The notes beneath the pieces are model-generated. The model was not told where the DNA came from. It made no database searches and saw only the letters and a program-made list of their open reading frames with translations. The position numbers and the translations under genes were made by a program. Positions 1-6,880 of a DNA stretch of 21,380 nt are shown here, piece after piece. Source of the stretch: an uncultured Faecalibacterium sp. (GTDB taxonomy: Bacteria; Bacillota; Clostridia; Oscillospirales; Ruminococcaceae); assembly GCA_934553285.1 (NCBI GenBank), contig CAKTFD010000027.1, forward strand, positions 1 to 21,380, given 5' to 3'. Every line of letters begins with the position of its first letter. The stretch's first letter is position 1.

Positions 1-1077
1 TGCGTTGGCTGGATGCGCGGCGGCATGGCCATGGTCAACATCGTGGCTTCCTACTTCTTCGGCGGCATTTCCGGTTCCGCTTCCGCCGATACCGCTTCCA
101 TCGGTTCCATTATGATCCCCATGATGGTGGATCAGGGCTACGGTGCCGATTTCTCCACCGCTGTTACCATTACTTCCTCCTGCGAGGGCCTGCTGGTGCC
201 TCCCAGCCATAACATGGTCATCTACGCTACCACCGCCGGTGGTATCTCCGTGGGCAGCCTGTTCCTGGCCGGCTACCTGCCCGGTGCGCTGCTGGCCATC
301 GTGCTGATGATCGGTTCCTACATCATCTCGGTCAAGCGCAACTACCCCAAGGGTGATCCGTTCAGCATCAAGGCTTTCGTCAAGCAGATGGGCACCTCCA
401 TCTGGGCGCTGGCCGCAGTTATCATCGTTGTGTTCGGCGTGGTCGGCGGTGTGTTTACCGCTACCGAGTCCGCAGCTATCGCGGTTATCTACTCCCTGTT
501 CGTGTCCGTGTTCATCTACAAGGGCCTGGACTGGAAGGGCGTCTGGCATGCGCTAGACGAGTGTGTCAACACCCTGTCCATCGTGCTGATCCTGATCGCT
601 ACCTCTGCAGTGTTCGGCAACTGCCTGACCATGCTGCATGTGCCGGATCTGGCTGCTAACGCCATCACCGACCTCACCGACAACCCCTACATCATCGCAC
701 TGCTCATCGACCTGATCCTGCTGGTGCTGGGCATGATCATGGATATGGCCCCCATCATCCTGATCGCCACCCCCATCCTGCTGCCCATTGCCACCTCTAT
801 CGGCATCGACCCCATCCAGTTTGGTATCATCGTGGTGCTGAACTGCGGCATCGGCCTGCTGACTCCTCCTGTCGGCGCGGTTCTGTTCATCGGCTCTGCC
901 GTTGCAAAGCGCCCCATGGAAAAGGTCGTCAAGGCCACCCTGCCGTTCTACCTGTGCATGTTCATTGCACTGCTGCTGCTCACCTACATCCCCGACATCA
1001 GCCTGGCGATCCCCAAGCTGCTGGGCGGCTATGTCAGCCCCATCGCAAATCCGCTGGGTCCTGTATTCATCCATTGA
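1..1077 (+). CDS. dctM: TRAP transporter large permease, DctM family (5' partial)
   Basis: This is the C-terminal part of the large membrane subunit of a tripartite ATP-independent periplasmic (TRAP) carrier, which imports carboxylates such as C4-dicarboxylates or sialic acid with a sodium gradient. The frame is open from base 1, so the gene begins upstream. The first ATG, at 13, is internal. About 358 codons are present of a usual 425-430. Family features include the segment FFGGISGSASADTASIGSIM, the PPSHNMVIYA stretch, many hydrophobic helices, and a C-terminal half with MDMAPIILIATPILLP and GLLTPPVGAVLF, typical of DctM. The substrate cannot be read from this subunit. The binding protein and small DctQ subunit are presumably upstream, outside the window. 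A long terminator follows the stop by 24 bases. Confidence 0.93.
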   Translation, partial: CVGWMRGGMAMVNIVASYFFGGISGSASADTASIGSIMIPMMVDQGYGADFSTAVTITSSCEGLLVPPSHNMVIYATTAGGISVGSLFLAGYLPGALLAIVLMIGSYIISVKRNYPKGDPFSIKAFVKQMGTSIWALAAVIIVVFGVVGGVFTATESAAIAVIYSLFVSVFIYKGLDWKGVWHALDECVNTLSIVLILIATSAVFGNCLTMLHVPDLAANAITDLTDNPYIIALLIDLILLVLGMIMDMAPIILIATPILLPIATSIGIDPIQFGIIVVLNCGIGLLTPPVGAVLFIGSAVAKRPMEKVVKATLPFYLCMFIALLLLTYIPDISLAIPKLLGGYVSPIANPLGPVFIH

Positions 1078-1101
1078 GCGCAGCACTAGCCATATAAGCT
1101 G

Positions 1102-1141
1102 AAAGATCCCCCTCCTGTCTGCGTGCAGGAGGGGGATCTTT
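1102..1141. terminator. Bidirectional intrinsic terminator between dctM and the xre gene
   Basis: A perfect 16-bp stem (1102-1117 with 1126-1141) has an 8-base loop. Its outer ends are AAAGATC and GATCTTT, so a U-run can form on either strand. It lies between two convergent genes and probably ends both transcripts. Confidence 0.85.
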
Positions 1142-1146
1142 GCGTA

Positions 1147-1371
1147 TCAGCAGCGTTCGGCAGGGTAGGGGGCAGTTTCGTCCGTCAACCCTAAAATATA
1201 ATCTGTGCTGGTGTTGTAGTAATGGGCAAGCTGAATCAGTGTGTCAGTAGGAATATCCCGTTTGCCGGTTTCATAATTAGAATAGCAGACCTGGGTGCAT
1301 TTCAGATATGCAGCTACATCTTTTTGCAGCAGATCGTGATCCTCCCGCAGATCCCGGATGCGTTGATACAT
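1147..1371 (-). CDS. XRE-family helix-turn-helix repressor, small
   Basis: A 74-residue, single-domain DNA-binding protein of the Cro/C1 (XRE) type. The start is the ATG at 1369-1371 because GAGG lies 8 bases upstream; the longer open frame to 1674 has no such site and crosses the operator region. The five-helix fold is visible: an N-terminal helix with RDLRED, the HTH at about residues 16-37 (LLQKDVAAYLKCTQVCYSNYE), then the typical YETGKRDIPTDTLIQLAHYYNTSTDYILGL ending. No effector or dimerisation domain is present beyond the fold. It is transcribed away from a 95-residue unknown gene, and the shared gap holds two palindromes. The likely role is repressor of itself and of that neighbour, which is an inference from layout. 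Confidence 0.88.
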   Translation of the reverse strand: MYQRIRDLREDHDLLQKDVAAYLKCTQVCYSNYETGKRDIPTDTLIQLAHYYNTSTDYILGLTDETAPYPAERC

Positions 1372-1411
1372 GGCGATTACCTCGAACAGTAGTTTCAAGG
1401 TAAAGTATAGG

Positions 1412-1428
1412 TATAACGAAATGTTATA
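1412..1428. promoter_or_regulatory. Candidate XRE operator 1
   Basis: TATAAC-GAAAT-GTTATA is a perfect 6-bp inverted repeat just upstream of the -35 of the neighbouring rightward promoter. It shares the word AACRAAATGTTATAT with the second site, 25 bp away, which would place both on a similar helical face region. Repressor binding is inferred. Confidence 0.6.
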
Positions 1429-1457
1429 TTGACATATAAAACAAAATGTTATATCAT
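1429..1457 (+). promoter_or_regulatory. Sigma-A promoter for the 95-residue unknown gene
   Basis: TTGACA (1429-1434), a 17-base spacer and TATCAT (1452-1457) form a near-consensus housekeeping promoter. The start codon at 1510 lies about 45 bases past the expected transcription start. Palindromes lie on both sides of the -35, and one covers the -10, which suggests a strong but repressed promoter. Confidence 0.75.
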
Positions 1458-1463
1458 AACATT
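1445..1463. promoter_or_regulatory. Candidate XRE operator 2, over the -10
   Basis: AATGTTAT-ATC-ATAACATT is a perfect 8-bp inverted repeat that overlaps the -10 box and start point of the rightward promoter. A protein bound here would block polymerase directly. Confidence 0.65.
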
Positions 1464-1509
1464 GTGCCGGAACATAGAAACGAACATCCGGTACAAAGGA
1501 GAGGACACT

Positions 1510-1797
1510 ATGAAGCTGGAATTTTGGCAGGTCGTGCAGTGCAATCATGTGGTGATCGCACAGGTTTGCAAAACGATCGATTGGGAGCAGCCATTGCCGC
1601 GCAGCGGAGAGTATGTATCCGGGCTGGATTCTTTGGATGGAGCGAAGGAACTGCTGGTACAGCGGGTGCTGCACCGGATACAGGACGGCGGCTGCCGGGT
1701 AGATCTACCGCCATTTAATATCGTACAACTGCGGCTTTCCTACAGGGAACTGGAGCGCATTGCAGGGCAAAAGGGCTGGACCCTGCAAAAGTTGTAA
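1510..1797 (+). CDS. Unknown 95-residue protein, divergent from the XRE repressor
   Basis: I do not recognise this protein. The start is ATG 1510, with AAAGGAGAGG close upstream; an in-frame ATG at 1429 lies inside the promoter and is rejected. The product is soluble, with no signal peptide or membrane segment. It has an N-terminal part rich in hydrophobic and Cys residues (MKLEFWQVVQCNHVVIAQVC), a middle acidic and Gly-rich part, and a C-terminal stretch that could be helical (LRLSYRELERIAGQKGWTL). Expression probably depends on the adjacent repressor, because its promoter carries the operators. It could be a small host-derived or mobile-element-derived accessory protein; nothing in the sequence fixes a function. 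No clear terminator follows before the rpmE promoter. Confidence 0.7.
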   Translation: MKLEFWQVVQCNHVVIAQVCKTIDWEQPLPRSGEYVSGLDSLDGAKELLVQRVLHRIQDGGCRVDLPPFNIVQLRLSYRELERIAGQKGWTLQKL

Positions 1798-1815
1798 AAA
1801 ACATGATTTTCCCTC

Positions 1816-1843
1816 TTGCATTCTGCCGGATCCGTGCTATAAT
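1816..1843 (+). promoter_or_regulatory. Promoter of rpmE
   Basis: TTGCAT (1816-1821), a 16-base spacer and TATAAT (1838-1843), with an extended-10 TG at 1835-1836. It sits 116 bases before the rpmE start and so produces a leader of about 108 bases. Confidence 0.75.
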
Positions 1844-1849
1844 AGTAAG

Positions 1850-1946
1850 GCAATCGTTTCCAAGGCCGCTCGACGGGGTAGCCGATATTGAAGGTTGTGA
1901 TGGGCACATACATTAAATATGGCCCCAATACGTCAGAACCAGAATT
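1850..1946 (+). promoter_or_regulatory. Structured 5' leader of rpmE, candidate L31 autoregulatory leader
   Basis: The transcript before rpmE is long for so short a gene and contains a hairpin (GGGC 1902-1905 with GCCC 1922-1925, then CATA 1907-1910 with TATG 1918-1921 across a one-base bulge). L31 leaders are known in Bacillota and other phyla and bind the protein to repress its own translation. I could not match the known covariance model by eye, so membership is an inference from position and the presence of structure. Confidence 0.4.
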
Positions 1947-1958
1947 GAGGTGAAAAGA

Positions 1959-2159
1959 ATGAAACAGGGTATCCATCCGAACTACGTTGACTGCACCATT
2001 ACCTGCGCTTGCGGTAATGTCATCAACACCCGTTCCACCAAGCCCGAGATCCACGTCGAAGTTTGCTCCAAGTGCCATCCTTTCTACACTGGCAAGCAGA
2101 AGCTGGTTGACACCGGTGGACGCGTTGAGCGCTTCAACAAGCGTTTCGGCCGTAAGTAA
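1959..2159 (+). CDS. rpmE: 50S ribosomal protein L31 (zinc-binding, type B-less C+ form)
   Basis: L31 bridges the large and small ribosomal subunits near the central protuberance. The protein is 66 residues, the normal length. The start is ATG 1959 with GAGGTG 6-7 bases upstream; the in-frame GTG at 1950 is part of that ribosome site. The opening MKQGIHPNY and the closing VERFNKRFGRK are family signatures. Cysteines at 16, 18, 36 and 39 (C-x-C and C-x-x-C) form the zinc site, so this is the C+ paralogue made under zinc sufficiency. Cells with this form often also have a zinc-free copy elsewhere. The gene is monocistronic, with its own promoter, leader and terminator. Confidence 0.97.
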   Translation: MKQGIHPNYVDCTITCACGNVINTRSTKPEIHVEVCSKCHPFYTGKQKLVDTGGRVERFNKRFGRK

Positions 2160-2173
2160 TTATAGGCTATCTG

Positions 2174-2204
2174 ATGCCGCTTCCTTCGGGAGGCGGCATT
2201 TTTG
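2174..2204 (+). terminator. Terminator of rpmE
   Basis: An 11-bp stem (2174-2184 with 2189-2199, one G-U pair) is closed by a TTCG tetraloop and followed by a run of T (2199-2203). Confidence 0.88.
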
Positions 2205-2252
2205 CGTTTGCGGGGGCAAATATTTCGTATTCCCACACAGGATTGTCTTAAT

Positions 2253-2281
2253 TTAAACACATTTTCCGTCTAAACTATAGC
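2253..2281 (+). promoter_or_regulatory. Possible promoter of the Gld-like ABC operon
   Basis: TTAAAC (2253-2258), 17 bases, TATAGC (2276-2281). The match to consensus is weak, but the site lies in the only AT-rich patch between the rpmE terminator and the operon. Confidence 0.35.
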
Positions 2282-2354
2282 AGTTCCAAGTCGGGAAGCG
2301 CTGCAGCCATGCGGCTTTCCGCAAACAGCTACCAAGATAAAAGGAGAGTTTGCT

Positions 2355-3320
2355 GTGATCGAAGTTTCTCACCTGAGCAGATCCTATGGCAGCCGCCCTG
2401 CCGTGCAGGATCTCTCGTTTACGGTGCCGGATGGCCAGATCTACGGTCTGCTTGGCCCTAACGGCGCGGGCAAATCCACCATCATGAATATCCTTACCGG
2501 CTACCTGGCCCCCACGGAGGGGGAAGTAAAGGTGGCCGGGTTCCGCCTGCCGGAGCAGGCGCAGCAGGCCAAGGCCTGTGTGGGCTACCTGCCGGAGCAG
2601 CCGCCGCTCTACCCGGAAATGACCGTGCAGGAGTATCTGGATTTTGTGGCGGAACTCAAGGGGGTCAAACGCGCCCAGCGCAAACAGCAGGTGCTGGCGG
2701 CTGCCCGCCGCACCGGGCTGGAGGAGGTGCTGCCCCGGCTCATCCGCAGCCTGTCCAAAGGCTACCGCCAGCGTGTGGGCATTGCACAGGCGCTGCTGGG
2801 CGACCCGAAGCTCATCATTCTGGATGAACCCACCGTAGGGCTGGACCCTGCGCAGGTCATCGAGATCCGCAGCCTCATCCGGGAACTGGGCAAAGCGCAC
2901 ACGGTCATCCTGTCCAGCCACATCCTCAGCGAGGTGCAGGCAGTGTGCCAGCAGGTGCTGATCCTCTCCAAGGGGCGGCTGGTGGCTGTGGGCAGCCCGG
3001 AGGAGCTGGGCGAGACCCTGCACCCCGGCAGCCGTCTGCGTGCCACGGCACAGGGCGATGCCGAAGCCGTGCTGGCTGCGGTGCGCAGCGTGCCGGGCAT
3101 CTGCCGGGTAGAGCTGGAAGATGCAGCGGACGGGCAGGTCACCTTTACCGCCGAGAGCGAGGATGCCGCCGACCACCGCGCCGCCGTATCCCGGGCGCTG
3201 ACCGAGGCGGGCTGCACCGTGCTGGCGCTGGCTGCCGAGAATCGGAGCCTGGAGGAAGTGTTCCTGGCGCTGACCGAAAAAGCGCCGGAGACCCCGGCAG
3301 AAGGGGAGGAGGAGAACTGA
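2355..3320 (+). CDS. ABC transporter ATPase of a Gld-like (ABC-2) system
   Basis: The cytoplasmic ATPase that powers the permease encoded next. It starts with GTG at 2355, with AAGGAGAG 7-8 bases upstream. Visible motifs are Walker A GPNGAGKST (residues 34-42), Q-loop near Q82, signature LSKGY (133-137), Walker B LIILDEP (153-159) and the switch His at 189. After the nucleotide domain (about 1-220) comes an acidic C-terminal region of about 100 residues with the NRSLEEVFLALT motif usual in ABC-2 ATPases. The closest family is GldA/YhaQ-type. The stop is one base before the permease start and two further genes follow at short spacing, so all four are likely one operon. The transported substrate is unknown. 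The Gld name comes from a gliding-motility system in Bacteroidota, but the Clostridia homologues are not gliders. Confidence 0.93.
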   Translation: MIEVSHLSRSYGSRPAVQDLSFTVPDGQIYGLLGPNGAGKSTIMNILTGYLAPTEGEVKVAGFRLPEQAQQAKACVGYLPEQPPLYPEMTVQEYLDFVAELKGVKRAQRKQQVLAAARRTGLEEVLPRLIRSLSKGYRQRVGIAQALLGDPKLIILDEPTVGLDPAQVIEIRSLIRELGKAHTVILSSHILSEVQAVCQQVLILSKGRLVAVGSPEELGETLHPGSRLRATAQGDAEAVLAAVRSVPGICRVELEDAADGQVTFTAESEDAADHRAAVSRALTEAGCTVLALAAENRSLEEVFLALTEKAPETPAEGEEEN

Positions 3321-3321
3321 G

Positions 3322-4194
3322 ATGTATGCCATTTTCAAACGTGAGCTGCGCAGCTGCTTTCACGGCATGATCGGCGCAGTGCTCACCGCCTTTATGCTGG
3401 CGGCTACGGCCATCTATTTTGTGGCGCTGAACCTGGGCTACGGCCTGCCGGATTTTGGCTATTACACGCTGTACCGCACCATTTTTGTGCTGCTGCTCTA
3501 TATCCCGGTGCTCACCATGCGCTCCTTTGCCGAGGAGCGCCACAGCCGTACCGACCAGCTGCTGCTCACAAGCCCGGTGTCGGTGGGCGGCATCGTGCTG
3601 GGCAAATATTTTGCCCTGTGCGTCATCTTTGCGCTGCCCTGCCTTGTGGATGCCGGCATGATCCTGGTGCTGAAAGCGCTGGGCGCTACCGCTGCCAGCA
3701 CACTGGCCAATTTTTCTGCGCTGCTGTGCTATTATCTGATGGGCTGCACCGCCATTGCCATCGGGGTGTTCCTTTCCAGCCTGACCGAGAACCAGATCAT
3801 CGCCGCTGTGTCCGGCGTGGCGGTGCTGCTGGTGGCTTATATGATGCCCAGCCTGCGCACCATGTTTACCACCGGCAGCGCGGTGGCGCTGGCATTGTTC
3901 ACCGTGATCGCCGCTGTGCTCAGCGTGGTGGCGGGGCTGCGCAGCAAAAGTTTTACCCTGGGCTGCCTTTCCTTTGCGGGGTGCTGCGCGGCACTTACAG
4001 CGCTGTTTCTGCTCAAGAGCAGCTGGCTTACCGAGGCATTCAGCGCGGTGCTCAGTGCGCTGTGCCTGTTTACCCCCTTTGAAGAATTTGTCAACAGCAG
4101 CTTTTCCATCCCCACGCTGGTCTACTACCTGACCGTGGCGGCGGTGTTTTTGTTTTTCACCGCGCAGGGGCTGGAAAAGCGCCGCTGGAACTGA
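3322..4194 (+). CDS. ABC-2 type permease, GldF-like
   Basis: The membrane subunit of the exporter. It has 290 residues and about six hydrophobic helices: roughly residues 15-40, 50-68, 95-120, 135-165, 170-200 and 245-285. The N-terminus MYAIFKRELRSCFHGMIGAV is typical of ABC-2 permeases, with a short amphipathic helix before the first membrane span. The segment RSFAEERHSRTDQLLLTSPVS after the second span is the conserved cytoplasmic helix that contacts the ATPase in this family. GGAGGAGG lies inside the end of the ATPase gene and serves as ribosome site. Translational coupling to the ATPase is likely (one-base gap). Only one permease gene is present, so it probably works as a homodimer. Confidence 0.9.
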   Translation: MYAIFKRELRSCFHGMIGAVLTAFMLAATAIYFVALNLGYGLPDFGYYTLYRTIFVLLLYIPVLTMRSFAEERHSRTDQLLLTSPVSVGGIVLGKYFALCVIFALPCLVDAGMILVLKALGATAASTLANFSALLCYYLMGCTAIAIGVFLSSLTENQIIAAVSGVAVLLVAYMMPSLRTMFTTGSAVALALFTVIAAVLSVVAGLRSKSFTLGCLSFAGCCAALTALFLLKSSWLTEAFSAVLSALCLFTPFEEFVNSSFSIPTLVYYLTVAAVFLFFTAQGLEKRRWN

Positions 4195-4209
4195 GAGGAG
4201 GCCAAAACG

Positions 4210-5643
4210 ATGAAATGGAACCAGAACGCATCCTCTCAAAAGGGCAGGGTGTTCCGCAGCGGGCTGCTGTCCACGGCCATTCTGGCAGTGGTGCTGGTGC
4301 TGGCGGTGCTGCTCAACCTGCTGGTGCGCGCTATCCCAGCAAAGTACACCGAGTTCGACCTTTCCGAGGCAAAGATGTACACCCTGAGCGACAGCTCCAG
4401 AACGCTGGTGGACAGCCTGGAAAAGGATGTGCACATCTATTACCTGTGTGAGACCGGCAGCGAGGATGCCATCATCACAAAGCTGCTGGACCACTACGCC
4501 GCCGAGAGCGGGCATCTTTCCTGGGAGCAGAAGGACCCCGCCCTGTACCCCACCTTTGCCGCAAAGTACGGCGCGGAGGATGCTTCCGCCGGCAGCCTGA
4601 TCGTGACCTGCGGGGAGAACAGTCTTGTGCTGGATGCCGCCGACCTGTACGAGTACGATTATACCAATTACTATACCACCGGTTCTGCCAGCGTGACCTT
4701 TGGCGGCGAAAAGCAGATCACCTCTGCCATCTATAAGCTGACCGCCGCCGGCCAGAGCCACGCCTACTATACCACCAACCACGGCGAGCAGAGCCTGACT
4801 GCCTCCCTGACCGAGGCGCTGGACGCCCAGAATATCGATGCCCAGCCGCTGGACCTGCTCACCGGCACCATCCCGGAGGATTGCGACCTGCTCATCATCA
4901 ACGCGCCCACCAGTGATTTTTCCGCCAGTGACGGCCTTGTGGACGAGATCAGCCAGCTGCAGAGCTATCTGGCGGCGGGCGGCAAACTGCTGCTGACCAG
5001 CAGCGTCTACGCCCAGACCCCGCAGCTGGACGCAGTGCTGGCACAGTTCGGCCTTTCCCGCACTGAGGGCATGGTGGTGGAGGGCGACAGCAGCATGGCG
5101 CTGTACGGCTCGGCCTGGTCGCTGCTGCCGGGCTACGGCACCACTACCGAGAGCACGGCCCTGAACGGTGTGAACACCAGCACCCATGTGATGCTGTCGG
5201 TGGCGCAGGGCATCACGGTGACTGAGACCGAGGATGTTACCGCAGAGCCGCTGCTCAATACCTCTGCAGCAGCGTATACCAAGGCAAATGTCAACGATCT
5301 TGCTACGCTGGAACGGGAAACAGGGGACACCGATGGCCCCTTTGCGCTGGCTGTCTGGGCAAAAGATCAGACCACCGGTGCCGAGGTGATCTGGATCGGC
5401 TGCTCCAATATGGATAACGAGCAGGTCTACCAGTCCATGCCCGGCAACCTGACCTTTCTGCAGGGCTGCGCCGCCTCGCTGGTGGGGCAGGATATTCTGA
5501 TCGATACCAAGGCGCTGGAAGCCGAGCCGATCACCGTGCCCGGTTCCACCGCAGCGGCACTGGGGCTGACCTTTGTATTCGTGCTGCCGGCAGCAGTGCT
5601 CATTGCCGGGGCAGTGGTGGTGCTGCTGCGCCGCCGCAGATAA
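4210..5643 (+). CDS. GldG-like membrane-anchored protein of the ABC system
   Basis: A 477-residue protein with a membrane span near each end (about 18-40 and 450-472) and a large extracytoplasmic domain between. This is the layout of the GldG/ABC-type uncharacterised transport family. After the first span comes EFDLSEAKMYTLSDSSRTLVDSL, the family's conserved entry segment. A Rossmann-like part follows (SHAYYTTNHGEQSL, DLLIINAPTSDFS, YLAAGGKLLLTSSV), as in intraflagellar-transport-52/GATase-like domains. A short basic tail (RRRR) ends the protein in the cytoplasm. The ribosome site GAGGAGG is at 4195-4201. Its partner is the DUF4340 protein encoded directly after. The role in the complex is unknown; an extracellular substrate-handling or scaffold role is an inference from topology. 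Confidence 0.88.
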   Translation: MKWNQNASSQKGRVFRSGLLSTAILAVVLVLAVLLNLLVRAIPAKYTEFDLSEAKMYTLSDSSRTLVDSLEKDVHIYYLCETGSEDAIITKLLDHYAAESGHLSWEQKDPALYPTFAAKYGAEDASAGSLIVTCGENSLVLDAADLYEYDYTNYYTTGSASVTFGGEKQITSAIYKLTAAGQSHAYYTTNHGEQSLTASLTEALDAQNIDAQPLDLLTGTIPEDCDLLIINAPTSDFSASDGLVDEISQLQSYLAAGGKLLLTSSVYAQTPQLDAVLAQFGLSRTEGMVVEGDSSMALYGSAWSLLPGYGTTTESTALNGVNTSTHVMLSVAQGITVTETEDVTAEPLLNTSAAAYTKANVNDLATLERETGDTDGPFALAVWAKDQTTGAEVIWIGCSNMDNEQVYQSMPGNLTFLQGCAASLVGQDILIDTKALEAEPITVPGSTAAALGLTFVFVLPAAVLIAGAVVVLLRRRR

Positions 5644-5655
5644 GGAGGCCGGGCC

Positions 5656-6630
5656 ATGAAAACCAAACAGCGTGCGCTGCTGGCCCTGCTGGCGGCTGCG
5701 GTGCTGCTGGCTGCGGCGCTGTGGGCGGTGACCCGCAGCAATGCAGAGGCAGAACAGGCCGCCAGTGCAGCCGCCGAGGGCAGCATCCCGCTTTGCAGCT
5801 TTGCGGCAGAGGATCTGGAAGAGATAACGTACACCTTTAACGGCCAGACCTACACCCTGCAGTATGCCGAGGGCAGCTGGCAGCTGGCGCAGGACCCTGC
5901 CTATCATCTGGACGAGAGTGCCTGCAACACCATGCGCACCGCCCTGATGGCGCTGAATGCCAAACGCAGCCTGACGGCGCAGACCGGGGAGGATTACGGT
6001 CTTGCCGATGCGCTTCTTACCGTCACGGTCACGGCAGCGGGGCAGACCACTACCCTGACCTTCGGCGCGGAAAATCCGGTCACGGGGGATCTCTATGTGC
6101 AAAAAGCCGGTGATGCTGCCGTTTATACCGTGGATGGCAGCAAGGCCGCCTGTTTTCAGCTGGACAAGGCCGGGCTGTTCGGCAGCTTCTGCCCCACGGG
6201 GCTTACGGCCTCGGCCATCCAGCGGGTGGCCTATACGCTGGCAGACGGTACTGCCGTGACCCTGAACGCCGTCAGCACCCCTGCGGACAGTACGGATGCC
6301 GACAGCACCGCGTACGAAACGGTGTGGCAGCTGGCGCAGGACCCTGCCGCCACCCTTGCGCAGGATAAGGTGCAGAGCCTGCTGTCCAGCCTGTGCACCT
6401 ACGTTACGGCCCAGACTACGGACGCCGACTTTGCGGCTTACGGATTTGATGCGCCGGTATTCACGGCAGCCGTTACCAGTGAGGATGGCAGCACCGTGCA
6501 GCTGGCCTATGCCTGCGGTACGGATGGCTGGTATCTGCGGGTAGAAGGGGATACCTCGGTATATACGTTGGACAGCAGCACTGTGCAGGCTCTTCTGCTG
6601 ACCGAAAACGACCTGATACCGCAGGAATGA
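5656..6630 (+). CDS. DUF4340-family membrane-anchored protein
   Basis: A 324-residue protein with one N-terminal membrane anchor (about residues 7-25) and the rest outside the membrane. There is no lipobox cysteine. It matches the DUF4340 pattern: beta-rich repeats, FNGQTYTLQYAEGSWQLAQDP early on and a related stretch (VWQLAQDPAATL) near residues 223-235. The two blocks look like an internal duplication, which is normal for the family. DUF4340 genes are often found beside GldG-like genes, as here, with a 12-base gap and AGGAGG between them. Function is unknown; the pair probably forms the extracytoplasmic part of the ABC machine. This is the last gene of the operon and a terminator follows. 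Confidence 0.85.
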   Translation: MKTKQRALLALLAAAVLLAAALWAVTRSNAEAEQAASAAAEGSIPLCSFAAEDLEEITYTFNGQTYTLQYAEGSWQLAQDPAYHLDESACNTMRTALMALNAKRSLTAQTGEDYGLADALLTVTVTAAGQTTTLTFGAENPVTGDLYVQKAGDAAVYTVDGSKAACFQLDKAGLFGSFCPTGLTASAIQRVAYTLADGTAVTLNAVSTPADSTDADSTAYETVWQLAQDPAATLAQDKVQSLLSSLCTYVTAQTTDADFAAYGFDAPVFTAAVTSEDGSTVQLAYACGTDGWYLRVEGDTSVYTLDSSTVQALLLTENDLIPQE

Positions 6631-6637
6631 TCTGTTT

Positions 6638-6679
6638 TATACGCTGTGCCAAAAGCGAGGTGCAGCGTATATTTTTTTT
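6638..6679 (+). terminator. Terminator of the Gld-like operon
   Basis: A 9-bp stem (TATACGCTG at 6638-6646 with CAGCGTATA at 6663-6671) is followed by eight T at 6672-6679. Confidence 0.85.
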
Positions 6680-6718
6680 CGTGTTTTTATAAAGTTTCAG
6701 CAAACATCGGCAGAGTGA

Positions 6719-6747
6719 TTGACATTTCGACTACGATTGTTTATCAT
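6719..6747 (+). promoter_or_regulatory. Promoter of potABCD
   Basis: TTGACA (6719-6724), 17 bases and TATCAT (6742-6747): the same boxes and spacing as the repressed promoter at 1429. It gives a leader of about 125 bases before potA. A palindrome overlaps the -10. Confidence 0.75.
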
Positions 6748-6751
6748 AAAC
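6739..6751. promoter_or_regulatory. Candidate operator over the pot promoter -10
   Basis: GTTTAT-C-ATAAAC is a perfect 6-bp inverted repeat around one base. It covers the -10 box, as expected for a repressor site. The cognate regulator is not in the window. Confidence 0.45.
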
Positions 6752-6765
6752 CGTGATAGGGTATG

Positions 6766-6847
6766 GCCGCTGCGCAAAATCATGCTGTTGCGCAGGGCGG
6801 CTCGCCCCTTGTACGGAGAAAGATGGGGCAGGCTCCCTGTCTTTTTT
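6766..6847 (+). promoter_or_regulatory. Structured pot leader with candidate attenuator
   Basis: Hairpin 1 pairs GCCG+CTGCGCAA (6766-6777) with TTGCGCAG+CGGC (6788-6801, two-base bulge). A later 6-bp stem, GGCAGG (6827-6832) with CCTGTC (6836-6841), has a 3-base loop and is followed by T at 6842-6847, so it looks like a weak intrinsic terminator before potA. GCCCC (6804-6808) can pair with GGGGC (6825-6829) and would break that stem. Alternative pairing of this kind is what an attenuator needs, but the stems are short and no ligand domain is recognised. Confidence 0.4.
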
Positions 6848-6880
6848 CGTATCTGAGTTACAAGGAGGATAACGTATAAA

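Noticed and set aside
1372..1674. N-terminal extension of the XRE protein
   Set aside because: It runs through the operator-promoter region and the opposite gene; the ATG at 1369-1371 has a good ribosome site and gives the usual XRE length.
3145..6102. Very long minus-strand open frame (985 codons) across the Gld-like operon
   Set aside because: It is antisense to four conserved genes, is rich in His, Gln and Arg without a recognisable domain, and has no ribosome site. GC-biased third codon positions create such frames.
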